Source of the DNA: Flavobacteriales bacterium UBA1531
Lineage (GTDB): Bacteria; Bacteroidota; Bacteroidia; Flavobacteriales_D; Sanyastnellaceae
Length of the DNA stretch: 43,999 bases
NCBI GenBank assembly: GCA_002323795.1
Contig: DCPZ01000042.1
Span: forward strand, 1 to 43,999
Reading direction: 5' to 3'
Part shown: positions 33,039 through 42,800 of the stretch, in pieces
Layout: each line of letters opens with the position of its first letter
Numbering within the stretch: position 1 is the stretch's first letter
Translations under genes and position numbers: made by a program
Notes under the pieces: model-generated
The model's input: the letters and a program-made list of their open reading frames with translations, nothing else
Told to the model about the DNA's origin: nothing
Databases searched by the model: none

Positions 33039-35456
33039 ATGAAAAGAAATCTTTTTCAACCGGGGCTCGCGACTTTATTGTTGTTCGTATCCGGAATCGG
33101 AAGTGCCTCGGCACAACAAGCGTTGGAGGATGTGCCTTCGCAAATCAATGACAATAAATTTCGTCAATTGGGGCAGGAGTTGCCAACCCCCAATGTGTAT
33201 CGAACCGCATCAGGCGCACCCGGTCATGAGTATTGGCAACAACAGGCCGATTACAACATTCAAGTCACCTTGGATGATGAGAATCAACGCATCGAGGGCG
33301 AAGAGCGCATCTTGTACACCAATAATAGCCCAGATGAACTGCGATACATCTGGATGCAGTTGGATCAAAATGTGCGCGCCATGAATAGCGACAGCTACAA
33401 AATCCGCGAATCAAATTTGAGCAATCGGGAGGGATTCGGAAGTGTTCTGGGTTTAGAGCCCACCTTTGATGGAGGATTCAAGATTCAGTATGTCGGGGAT
33501 GAGACAGGGCGTCCATTGTCGTACACAATCAACAATACCATGATGCGCATTGACTTGCCAAAGCCTATCAAACCCGGAGGCAACTTTGTTTTCGATGTTG
33601 CTTGGAATTATAACATCAATGATCGAATGAAAGATGGAGGGCGGAGTGGTTATGAATACTTTGAAGAAGAGGACAATTACATCTATACCATTGCTCAATT
33701 CTTTCCGCGCATGGTTGTCTATGCAGACAACGAGGGATGGCAGAATAAACAGTTTTTAGGTAGCGGAGAGTTTACCTTGAACTTTGGCGATTATCATGTT
33801 GAAATCACAGTGCCCGAAGACCATGTTGTGGCCTCAACAGGGGTGCTGCAGAATGAGAAGTCAGTGCTCAGCTCAGCGCAGCGCAAGCGTTTTCAAAAAG
33901 CCAAGAGCACGTTTGATCAGCCGGTGATGATTGTCACGGAAGAAGAAGCAAGAGAAAATGAAAAAGATAAAGCGTCCGGCACAAAAACTTGGATTTTTGA
34001 TGCCGAGAATGTGCGGGATTTTGGATGGGCTTCGAGCCGAAAGTTCATCTGGGATGCGATGGCTGTCAAGGTTGGAAGGACGAGTCCACTGGCCATGAGT
34101 TTTTATCCAAAAGAAGGCAACCCGTTGTGGGAGCAATATAGCACCAAGGCAGTGGCTCAGACCCTCAAAACATATTCGGACTTTACGATTGACTACCCAT
34201 ACCCGGTAGCGATTTCCGTTCACACCAAATGGATCGGAATGGAGTATCCAATGATTTGTTTCAACGGAGGTCGGCCAGAGGCTGATGGCACCTATACGGA
34301 ACGCACCAAAATTGGTATGATTAGCGTCATCATTCATGAAGTGGGACATAATTTTTTTCCCATGATCATCAATTCTGATGAGCGTCAATGGACATGGATG
34401 GACGAAGGCTTAAACACGTTTGTGCAATACTTAACAGAAAAAGAGTTTGATCGAAACTATCCAACTCGAAGAGGCCGAGCGCGTGACATTCGCAATTACA
34501 TGGGGGGCGACAAATCCCGCATAAGTCCAATCATGACCAATTCAGAATCCATTTATCAATTTGGAAACAATGCCTACGGCAAGCCAGCGACAGCTTTGAA
34601 CATACTGCGTGAAACGGTAATGGGACGGGAATTGTTTGATTATGCGTTCAAGGAATATTCACGCAGATGGGCGTTCAAGCACCCTTCACCGGCGGATTTC
34701 TTTCGTACGATGGAAGATGCATCTGGCGTGGACCTTGATTGGTTTTGGCGCGGATGGTTTTACACTACGGATCACGTCGACATCGCGATGGATGAGGTGA
34801 ACTGGTATCAAATCGACACCCAAGACCCTGAAGTAGAAGCGGCCTTCAACCGTGAACAGGATCAAACCGAACCGTCGGACATTTCCTTAATGCGTGACGA
34901 GGATTTCATTCCAAGGACTTACATCGAAGAAGATGTGTCACTGAATGATTTTTATACCACAACAGATCCATACATGGTTTTGGAGTTAGACAAAGTGGAG
35001 TATACCGAAGCCTTGGAGCGCCTTTCAGAAGAGGAGAAATCCCTTCTCGTAAGTGGCAAGAATTTTTATGAAATCACCTTTCGCAATGAAGGAGGCTTGA
35101 TGATGCCTTTGATTCTGCAATTCGAATATGAGGACGCAAGCAAAGAAATTCGTCGCATCCCCGCTGAGATTTGGAAGATGAGTGAGCCGACGGTCACAAA
35201 AGTGTTTGTCACCGATGCTGTGGTCTCGAGAATTACGTTGGATCCGATGCTGGAGACCGCAGACGTTGACATGTCAGATAATTATTGGCCGGTGCGGCCG
35301 CGACCAACCCGATTTGAACTTTTCAAATCCGAGGGGAGCTCACGATGGGGAGCGTCCAATCGAGAAAACCCTATGCAACGCGCTCAACGTGATGCGAAGA
35401 TGCAAGCAGAGGATAAGAACGACGATGCAGAGCTAGAGCCGTCTGATGAGGACTGA
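33039..35456 (+). CDS. M1 family zinc metallopeptidase (aminopeptidase-like), exported
   Basis: An 805-residue exported peptidase (signal peptide about residues 1-25, ending SASA). The zinc site is H433-E-V-G-H437 followed by E456 (WMDEGLN), exactly the HEXXH-x18-E spacing of M1/gluzincins. The usual exopeptidase GxMEN motif is replaced by G400-M-E-Y403. N-terminal beta-sandwich segments (NIQVTLDDENQRIEGEERI, YIWMQLDQNVRA) are typical. The C-terminal 40 residues are polar and strongly charged (KNDDAELEPSDED). The ATG at 33039 gives the signal peptide; a TTG at 33021 is also in frame. It probably cuts peptides in the periplasm; substrate is unknown. Confidence 0.93.
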   Translation: MKRNLFQPGLATLLLFVSGIGSASAQQALEDVPSQINDNKFRQLGQELPTPNVYRTASGAPGHEYWQQQADYNIQVTLDDENQRIEGEERILYTNNSPDELRYIWMQLDQNVRAMNSDSYKIRESNLSNREGFGSVLGLEPTFDGGFKIQYVGDETGRPLSYTINNTMMRIDLPKPIKPGGNFVFDVAWNYNINDRMKDGGRSGYEYFEEEDNYIYTIAQFFPRMVVYADNEGWQNKQFLGSGEFTLNFGDYHVEITVPEDHVVASTGVLQNEKSVLSSAQRKRFQKAKSTFDQPVMIVTEEEARENEKDKASGTKTWIFDAENVRDFGWASSRKFIWDAMAVKVGRTSPLAMSFYPKEGNPLWEQYSTKAVAQTLKTYSDFTIDYPYPVAISVHTKWIGMEYPMICFNGGRPEADGTYTERTKIGMISVIIHEVGHNFFPMIINSDERQWTWMDEGLNTFVQYLTEKEFDRNYPTRRGRARDIRNYMGGDKSRISPIMTNSESIYQFGNNAYGKPATALNILRETVMGRELFDYAFKEYSRRWAFKHPSPADFFRTMEDASGVDLDWFWRGWFYTTDHVDIAMDEVNWYQIDTQDPEVEAAFNREQDQTEPSDISLMRDEDFIPRTYIEEDVSLNDFYTTTDPYMVLELDKVEYTEALERLSEEEKSLLVSGKNFYEITFRNEGGLMMPLILQFEYEDASKEIRRIPAEIWKMSEPTVTKVFVTDAVVSRITLDPMLETADVDMSDNYWPVRPRPTRFELFKSEGSSRWGASNRENPMQRAQRDAKMQAEDKNDDAELEPSDED

Positions 35457-35487
35457 TTGATTCAACGATTTTCAAGTGGCATTTTCG

Positions 35488-36387
35488 TTAGAGGTTTTGC
35501 TCTGCATAAAGCAATGCAATGGCCGTGCCCCCGAGAAGAAGACCAAGGGCATTCCGACGATTCAGTTCTTCTCGGAAGATGAACAATGAGAGGAAAGCAC
35601 TGGCAATAATGATGCCCAGATTATTAATGGGCATGATTGCGCTTTTGTCGAGGTCGACTTTATCATAGGTTTCCAAAAGGAAATACAGTGAACCGAAGTT
35701 AATGATGCCCAAGAAAAGCCCACCAGCCCAGGTAAACTTCGAACTGTAGTTGCTGTCTTGAAGTTTCGGTTGTTTCGCCACAAGCCAGATGAATCCTGTG
35801 ATGAAAGCGGTGGTAAGAGGGAGCGATGGGAACAGGTAGCGAAACGATATTTCACGCATGAACTCCGGGCCAGAAAAGGTCGCGAACATCAAGTCAATCA
35901 TTCCGCTTCCGAAGAATATTGTCATTGGAATTAGCCAGTTCTTTTGATTTTTGGGCTGTTCCGGTTTCCAGGATGAGAGAACAATCGCCGGGATAGCGAG
36001 TCCAATGGCCATTATTTTCTTGAGTGTTACCGCGTCGTTGGGATCGAAGACGAGAAAGATGGCCACTGGGATGACCATGCTGAGTTTGGCCGAGATGGAA
36101 GTCACTGTGACGCCATTTTCTTGCGCACTGCGCGCAATCAATTGAAAGAGATAAATGAACAAACTCCCTGCTGCAAGTCCGATGGCGACCCATCGCCAAT
36201 CCGAATGCCAGGCACGCGAGAACGTACTGCAACCTCCAGCAAGCCACCATCCAATGGTTCCTGCAACACCGTAATTGATTACGATGGCTTTTAAAGAATC
36301 AACGTTCCACGACTTGAATGCTTGAAATAACAAGAAAATCCCTGTGGACAGCACGATGCTTATGACGAGGTAAAAGAGTGGTGGCAT
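35488..36387 (-). CDS. EamA/DMT-type membrane transporter
   Basis: A 299-residue protein with about ten hydrophobic helices in two similar halves, the pattern of the drug/metabolite transporter (EamA) superfamily. The last helix pair LGIIIASAFLSLFIFREELN followed by RRNALGLLLGGTAIALLY is characteristic. The substrate is not predictable. It lies 25 bases after ribD on the same strand and is the probable last gene of the ffh-folD-ribD cluster. It converges with the M1 peptidase gene across a 31-base gap. Confidence 0.85.
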   Translation of the reverse strand: MPPLFYLVISIVLSTGIFLLFQAFKSWNVDSLKAIVINYGVAGTIGWWLAGGCSTFSRAWHSDWRWVAIGLAAGSLFIYLFQLIARSAQENGVTVTSISAKLSMVIPVAIFLVFDPNDAVTLKKIMAIGLAIPAIVLSSWKPEQPKNQKNWLIPMTIFFGSGMIDLMFATFSGPEFMREISFRYLFPSLPLTTAFITGFIWLVAKQPKLQDSNYSSKFTWAGGLFLGIINFGSLYFLLETYDKVDLDKSAIMPINNLGIIIASAFLSLFIFREELNRRNALGLLLGGTAIALLYAEQNL

Positions 36388-36412
36388 GCTGGGCGGCTAA
36401 GGTAATTGTTCG

Positions 36413-37516
36413 TCACTCATTTCCCAGTCGGTGGTGAACACCCCACGACCAACGATCACTTCCTGCGGAACCAAAATTCGTTGCGTACGGCGGTGCGACG
36501 GCTGAGTCTGGCCAGATGGGGGCTTCGAGGCCTCTTTTGAGGTCTTGGGGAGCTGTCCAGACTTTTAATTCGTCCCAAACAGATTCTTGAAGAAAGTGTT
36601 TCAAGGTGCTTGAGCCACCTTCCACGAGTAAGCTGGATATTTCGTGCTGTTGCCATAGTCTTTCCATGAGCAATTGCAAGCCTTCTTCAGGGTTCCAGAA
36701 ACACGTGTTCTCGGTTGCTAGACCTGTGCCGGTTGTAACGCGGATCGTTTGCTTTGAATCAGGACGCATGAGCAACGGATGAGACTTGGGTAAGCGTCCG
36801 TTGGGGTCAATGACGATTGGTTGAGGCGATTTGCCATTGCCATAACGAACGGTGAGCGCAGGTTCATCGACAAGGGCTGTTTCTACCCCGATCAGTATGC
36901 CCATTTCCTGAGAGCGCCATTGGTGGCTTAATGGCGCTGCATCAGGGCTTGTAATGGGACGTCCTCCACTGCCGTACGTCCGCTCAGCAGCTGCACGAGG
37001 ATCCATGAATCCATCACGCGACTGAGCCCACTTGAGAACAACATAAGACCGCCGCATTGTTGCGTTGCAAAAGAAACGGCGGTTTTGCCAGCGAATTTGA
37101 TCCATGAGACATCCGGATTCCACCAAAATCCCAGCATGTTTCAATCGATTTGAGCCTCCACCAATCACATCCGGATTTGAGTCCAAAACACCAATTACAA
37201 GTCGCTTGGGCTTAATGTCTTCAATCAGCGCAGTGCACGCGGGCGTTTTGCCGACGTGGTTGCAAGGTTCCAATGTGACGTACCAGGTGCTTTTGGACAG
37301 GAGTTGTAGATCTTCTCTCTGAACGGAGCGATGGGCGTTGACTTCAGCATGTGCCTCACCGAATCGTTCATGCCACCCTTCTCCAATTATTCGTCCATCT
37401 TCAGCGACGATGACACAGCCAACCATAGGGTTTGGAGCGACAAAGCCTTCGCCTAAGTATCCGATTTCTATCGCACGTTGCATGTGGGCGACATCGGATT
37501 TGGACCATGAGTTCAT
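36413..37516 (-). CDS. ribD: Bifunctional riboflavin biosynthesis deaminase/reductase RibD
   Basis: The 367-residue enzyme performs two steps of riboflavin synthesis: deamination and then side-chain reduction of the pyrimidine intermediate. The N-terminal deaminase has the zinc site H56-A-E58 (HAEVNAH) with C85 and C94 in LEPCNHVGKTPAC. The C-terminal reductase has VVLKWAQSRDGF, a RYGNGKSPQPIVIDPNGRLP region and LLVEGGSSTLKHFL. Length is normal for RibD. Its ATG overlaps the folD stop by 4 bases. It could help supply flavin to the strongly flavin-dependent Na+-NQR, though the genes are not adjacent. Confidence 0.96.
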   Translation of the reverse strand: MNSWSKSDVAHMQRAIEIGYLGEGFVAPNPMVGCVIVAEDGRIIGEGWHERFGEAHAEVNAHRSVQREDLQLLSKSTWYVTLEPCNHVGKTPACTALIEDIKPKRLVIGVLDSNPDVIGGGSNRLKHAGILVESGCLMDQIRWQNRRFFCNATMRRSYVVLKWAQSRDGFMDPRAAAERTYGSGGRPITSPDAAPLSHQWRSQEMGILIGVETALVDEPALTVRYGNGKSPQPIVIDPNGRLPKSHPLLMRPDSKQTIRVTTGTGLATENTCFWNPEEGLQLLMERLWQQHEISSLLVEGGSSTLKHFLQESVWDELKVWTAPQDLKRGLEAPIWPDSAVAPPYATNFGSAGSDRWSWGVHHRLGNE

Positions 37517-38385
37517 GCGTTACTGGCCTGAAGTGTATTTTTCAAAAGCATGGCAATGGTCATGGGACCAACACCGCCAGGCACAGGAGTTATGTGGCCG
37601 TCCCAGTCGCTGCCCAGTTGATCCATCGCAACGTCACCGGTAAGGCGAGAACCTGATTTCCGGGAGGCATCGGCGATGCGATTGATCCCGACATCGATCA
37701 CGACCGCTCCGGGTTTGATCATGTCGGGTGTAACAAAATGCGTTTTACCGATTGCCGCAATTAAAATATCGGCTGAACGCGTGATCTCGGTGAGGTTCTG
37801 TGTTCGTGAATGACACATGGTTACAGTGCAATTTCCGGGATTGGAATTGCGACTGAGAAGCAGGGTCATCGGCGTTCCGACGATTGCACTTCGACCAAGG
37901 ATAACAGCATGTTTGCCTTCGGTTTCAATGTGATATCGTTTCAGGAGTTCCACGATTCCAGATGGCGTTGCAGGAGCAAAGCAGGGTAGACCTAAACTCA
38001 ACTTTCCAGCATTGACCGGATGGAATCCGTCCACGTCTTTGCTTGGATCAACGCATTCTAAGATGGCTTGCGCATCGATGTGATCGGGGAGGGGAAGTTG
38101 CACGATGAACCCATCAATGGCATTGTTCTCGTTTAGTTTGGTGACTTCCTCCTTGAGTTTGGCGTTGTTCGTGGTTTTGGGCAATTCAACAAGTGTGCTC
38201 TCAAATCCGACATATTCACACGCTTTGATTTTATGACCGACGTAGGCGCGGCTTGCAGGATTGTCACCAACGATGATGGCAGCGAGATGCGGCCTTTTAT
38301 GGCCTTCTGCAACACGTTTGTTGACCTCAATCTTCAATTCGTCTTGGATCGCAATGGAAGTTTCTTTGCCGTTGATCAGTTGCAT
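37513..38385 (-). CDS. folD: Bifunctional methylenetetrahydrofolate dehydrogenase / methenyltetrahydrofolate cyclohydrolase
   Basis: The 290-residue cytoplasmic enzyme interconverts methylene-, methenyl- and formyl-tetrahydrofolate. The active site is visible: Y48-x3-K52 (AYVGHK), Q96 in VQLPLP, and D119 in DVDGFHPVN; the NADP site is in VILGRSAIVGTP, and the ending GGVGPMTIAMLLKN is typical. Length is normal. It starts 16 bases after ffh and overlaps ribD by 4 bases, so the three genes are likely one transcript. Confidence 0.97.
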   Translation of the reverse strand: MQLINGKETSIAIQDELKIEVNKRVAEGHKRPHLAAIIVGDNPASRAYVGHKIKACEYVGFESTLVELPKTTNNAKLKEEVTKLNENNAIDGFIVQLPLPDHIDAQAILECVDPSKDVDGFHPVNAGKLSLGLPCFAPATPSGIVELLKRYHIETEGKHAVILGRSAIVGTPMTLLLSRNSNPGNCTVTMCHSRTQNLTEITRSADILIAAIGKTHFVTPDMIKPGAVVIDVGINRIADASRKSGSRLTGDVAMDQLGSDWDGHITPVPGGVGPMTIAMLLKNTLQASNA

Positions 38386-38400
38386 GATAGGCGCTTAGGA

Positions 38401-39738
38401 TTATTTATTGAATGAGGATAGGTTGGCCATGCGACTTCGTTTTCCTCCTTTGCCCTTTGTCATGACGTGCATCATTTTTTTCATGTCTTGGAACTGCTTC
38501 AACAAGCGGTTAACCTGTGGCACGTCCGTCCCTGAACCCCGGGCGATGCGGTTCTTGCGGTTGGAGTCAATGATATCGGGTTTGGCGCGCTCTTTTGGCG
38601 TCATCGATTGGATGATGCATTCAACCTTTTTGAATGAGTTGTCGTCCAATTCAATTCCTTTGAGCGCTTTGGACATCCCCGGAATCATATTCATCAAATC
38701 TTTGACATTACCCATTTTTTTCAATTGCTGGATTTGACTTAAGAAATCTTCAAGATCAAATTTGTTCTTTCGAATTTTAGCCTCTAGGGCGGCGGCTTCC
38801 TTTTCCGAAATGACCTCCTGTGCCTTCTCAACCAAGGATACGACGTCACCCATCCCGAGAATGCGATCTGCCATCCGATTGGGATGGAAGGTGTCTAGCG
38901 CATCCATCTTCTCGCCAACTCCAACAAATTTGATGGGTTTGCCCACGACCGAATGGATTGCGAGCGCCGCTCCACCGCGCGTGTCGCCGTCTAACTTGGT
39001 GAGAACGACACCGGTAAAATCGAGGGCTTCGTTGAATGCTTTCGCAGTGCGCACGGCATCCTGTCCAGTCATGGCATCGACGGTGAAAAGAATTTCTGCA
39101 GGCTTTACAATGTCCCTTACTTGCATGATTTCGGCCATCATTTCTTCGTCAATGGCCAAACGTCCGGCCGTGTCGAATATAACGGCATTGAAACCGTTTG
39201 CTTTTGCATGGACAAGGGCATTTTCCGCAATTCCCGGCGCGTCTTTGCTTTCGGGCTCAGCATAAACTTCGACCCCAATGGATTCACCAAGAACTTTCAA
39301 TTGGTCAACGGCTGCTGGACGATGCACATCGCAAGCTACAAGGAGTGGTTTTTTGCCGTGCTTTGTTTTCAGCAACTGCGCAATTTTGCCGGAATGGGTT
39401 GTTTTACCGGCACCTTGAAGCCCTGCCATAAGGATTGTAAAAGGATTGCCGATAGGTTTGAAATCAGCTGCTGCCGAGCCCATTAATTCAGTGAGCTCTT
39501 GATGCGTAATTTTAATCAGAAGTTGACTCGGTTTAATCGATGTCAACACTTTTTCACCTAGTGCTTTTTCTTTTACGCGTTGGGTAAAATTCTTGGCTGT
39601 TTTGAAGTCGACATCTGCATCTAAAAGCGCTTTCCTTACCTCCTTTAGAGTTTCCCCAACATTGACCTCGGTGATCTGGCCGTGCCCCTTCAAAACTTGG
39701 AAAGCACGATCAAATCGTTCTTGCAGATTCTCGAACAT
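38401..39738 (-). CDS. ffh: Signal recognition particle protein Ffh
   Basis: The 445-residue GTPase binds signal sequences and 4.5S RNA and delivers nascent membrane proteins to FtsY. N domain residues 1-90; G domain with GLQGAGKT (106-113), DVHRPAAVDQL, DTAGRL, and TKLDGDTRGG; C-terminal methionine-rich M domain from about 300 with NMIPGMSK and the RNA-binding SNRKNRIARGSG. A perfect -7 box lies 10 bases upstream of its ATG. It leads the ffh-folD-ribD group. No 4.5S RNA was found nearby. Confidence 0.97.
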   Translation of the reverse strand: MFENLQERFDRAFQVLKGHGQITEVNVGETLKEVRKALLDADVDFKTAKNFTQRVKEKALGEKVLTSIKPSQLLIKITHQELTELMGSAAADFKPIGNPFTILMAGLQGAGKTTHSGKIAQLLKTKHGKKPLLVACDVHRPAAVDQLKVLGESIGVEVYAEPESKDAPGIAENALVHAKANGFNAVIFDTAGRLAIDEEMMAEIMQVRDIVKPAEILFTVDAMTGQDAVRTAKAFNEALDFTGVVLTKLDGDTRGGAALAIHSVVGKPIKFVGVGEKMDALDTFHPNRMADRILGMGDVVSLVEKAQEVISEKEAAALEAKIRKNKFDLEDFLSQIQQLKKMGNVKDLMNMIPGMSKALKGIELDDNSFKKVECIIQSMTPKERAKPDIIDSNRKNRIARGSGTDVPQVNRLLKQFQDMKKMMHVMTKGKGGKRSRMANLSSFNK

Positions 39739-39748
39739 CTTTTTTTGA

Positions 39749-39756
39749 CAAATTTA
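39749..39756 (-). promoter_or_regulatory. Candidate -7 promoter box for ffh
   Basis: The minus strand reads TAAATTTG, a perfect match to TAnnTTTG, 10 bases before the ffh ATG. Only a partial -33 element (TTCA) is seen about 20 bases further upstream. Confidence 0.4.
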
Positions 39757-39842
39757 GGGTTTGCAACGCTGTTTTTGAACGTTATCGACACTTCGTTGAA
39801 TGGGTGAATTTACTCGATTGAATTATTTTTCTTGTCGATGTG

Positions 39843-39874
39843 CTTGTTTCTAAGCTTCATATTTCGTAATTTTC
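39843..39874 (+). promoter_or_regulatory. Candidate promoter for the giant secreted-protein gene
   Basis: CTTG at 39843-39846, a 20-base spacer, then TAATTTTC at 39867-39874 (7 of 8 to TAnnTTTG), in the 156-base gap divergent from ffh. The leader to ATG 39895 is 20 bases. Confidence 0.38.
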
Positions 39875-39894
39875 GACAGCTTAACCTAGGAATA

Positions 39895-42800
39895 ATGCAG
39901 ACGAAATTCTACTTCCTGCTCGGATTGCTTGTCGGATTGACAAGCGTTTCCAGCACTTCAGTCGCTCAGACGGCTTGCTTCGGTTACGATTCAGGCGTCA
40001 ACGCTGTGGATGGTTTTCAACTCCATGTTGAAACTTTCGCTACGTTCGACGGCACCGAGTCATCACCAGAAGTTGCCGCACTTGCCGGTTACACGACATA
40101 CCGAATCTATTTGGAAACTCCTTCCGCTTCTGACTTTGTCAACAGCGTTCGCGGCGGTGGTGCAACTGGAGGCATGTCGGTGGAGATCACAACCAGTACT
40201 TCATTCTACATGAATGATTTTGGTGGCCTCACCGTAAATGACATAAACCCGGGCTTGTTTGGATTTTTTCCAGCCTTGGAATTTGATAGTTTCGTTACCA
40301 TTGGTCTTAGTTCAGAGGCAGAAGGATCACAGTCATCGATTGTTTTGCAGGGTGAAGAGAACTGGGGGCCTAGCTTCTTAGCAGGAGGCAACTTGAGCAT
40401 CAACGGTAACAATTCCATGGAGGGCGACGGTTGGTCTGTCCCGACAGGAGCGACCAATGGCTTTTCCGGTGATGACAACATGGTCATGCTTGCCCAACTC
40501 ACAACGGACGGCACACTCAATGGCACAATGCATGTTGCATTTGTTCCTGACGGACAAGGCCCAGAAACTGTACAAATGTCGTTCAGCAGCGAAACTTGCG
40601 GTTGCATGGATCTGACTGCTGCGAACTACAATGCAACCGCCACACTTGATGATGGTACGTGCATTTATCCGGGTTGCACGGATGCTTCAGCTTGCAATTA
40701 TGATTCAGGAGCTAATGAAGACGACGCGTCTTGCGACTACTGCTGTCTCACTGTTGTTTCTGATAACGACGCTTATGGCCTAGAATTGGATTTGTTTGAT
40801 GCAAGTGGCATCCCTGGATTGCGCACGTACCGTTTGTACGTGACTACTGAGAATTCCACCGATGCTGTTTCGGCGGTTACTGGCCTGACAGATCAGACTC
40901 CTCTCGCGGTCAATACGACTACAGAATTTTTCCAATGGCAAGGTGGCGGTGGCGGTGTTACTCCAAATGCTTGGAACCCAATGTTTGGATCAATTCCTGG
41001 TTTTGAGCAAGGTGCATTCGATTCCTACGTTACCATTGGTCTGACTGAATCGGCCAATTTGGATGCTGGTGAGTATGCCGTGGAGGTCGTTGAAGACTTG
41101 GCGACTGGACCTAATGCAGATCCTTGGATTGCCGATTTTGAAGCGGGCGGAAACATTTCAACCAGCAATGCTGCTGGCGGAGGTTGGTTCATGTTCCCTG
41201 GTTACACAAATGCAATTGCTGGCGACGATAACCGTGTTTTGATTGGTCAGTTCACAACCGACGGTTTGATGAGCGGAGGAATGTTTGTTCAGATATTCCC
41301 AGAGGGCAATCAGAATGAGAGCATAGAATTTTATATGACCTTTTCTGCTCCAGCTTGCGCTTGTACAGATGAGACGGCATGTAACTATGACGAAGATGCC
41401 TTGTGGGATGATGGCTCATGCCAAGACGGTCCAGCCTACTGGGGTGAGAACATCAACTGTGATGGCGATTGCTTGAATGATGCAGACGGAGATTACGTCT
41501 GCGATGAAGATGAGATTCCTGGATGTTTAGATCCAACGGCTTGTAATTACGTTCCTGCTGGCACGGTTACAGACTTGATCCCTTGTGAATATCCTGAAGC
41601 AGCGTATACGTGTGGCGGAGAGTGCATAAATGATGTTGATAATGATGGTGTTTGCGATGAGAACGAACTCGGTGGTTGCACAGATTCGAGCGCATGTAAC
41701 TATGATGAAACAGCTACAGAAGACAACGGAACTTGTACCTACCAAGAAACAATTACACTCGGCGAAGTACCTTCTTCGAGCATTGCAGAATGCAGTCTTT
41801 TTGCGGACGGTCCCAATGCAAATTGGCAATATGTGCTCACCGCTACTACAGCTGCTGACCCCAATAGCAACCAAGCGCAAACATTGGACTTGTCGATGCT
41901 GTCATTGCCGGAAGGTGGCACAACTTATCGTGTGGTAAAGACAACAGCAAACGGTAATTTCTTTTTTGGGCCTGCAATGGACCTGCAAGTTGGACAAAAC
42001 TCTGTGACAGTTGCTGCTGTGTCTTTCGCACGAACAGTCAAGTTTCAGTTTTCCAACGGTGAAGGTGAATTTGATTCGATTGCGATCAATGGCGTTACTT
42101 TGAATGATTGCACTTCGGCTCCAGCGTCAATTAGTGCGTGTGGCGTTTTTGAAGATGGACCAAACAACAACTGGCAGTATGTTCTTGTTGCGACAACGGC
42201 AAATGATCCGAACAGCAACGCTGCACAGTCTTTCGAAATGAACGTGACTTCCCTTCCAAGTGAAGGAGTAAATTTCCGAGTGGCAAAGACCACTGCGAAT
42301 GGTAGCTGGTACTTTAGCCCTGCTGAGCCGCTTTCTTTGGGTCTTAACTCGAAAACGGTAGGAGCAGTTTCATTCGCGCGATCTGTCAAATTCCAATTTC
42401 AATCCGGTGATGTCGAGTTCGATGCACTTTCCATTAATGGCGAAGATGTGAACACATGCGGAGGGTTGCAGGAAGCAATCGTCTACGACTGCGACAATGT
42501 GTGTTACAATGATGCGGACGGTGATGGAACTTGTGACGAGTTAGAGGTGCTTGGTTGCACTGATGCTTCTGCTTGCAATTATGACTCAGCGAATACCGAA
42601 GAGGATGGCTCTTGTGACTACTGCTGCGCTGCCGCAGCTTCAGTAGAAGGCTATAACATTGCCATCGAGGCGGTCCAAGAGACTGCAGACGGTATTCAAT
42701 ATCGTATGTACGTTGAGACCCCGAATGCAACGGATAAGTTGAGCGCGGTCGTTGGTGATGCAGAAAATCCATCATATGTACAAAGTACGCTACCCATGTT

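Larger units (their letters stand above)
40600..42615 (+). repeat. Six 21-residue Cys units dispersed in the giant protein
   Basis: Units lie at 40600-40662, 40672-40734, 41359-41421, 41521-41586, 41674-41736 and 42553-42615. Five are exactly 63 bases; the one at 41521 is 66 and has lost DDGSC. The best examples read GCTDASACNYD then DGSC or DASC. They separate the larger domains and are commonly preceded by D/E-rich calcium-loop linkers. Confidence 0.8.

Noticed and set aside
38762..39486. Plus-strand open frames of up to 167 codons across ffh
   Set aside because: Shadow frames opposite a highly conserved gene, with no protein-like features of their own.
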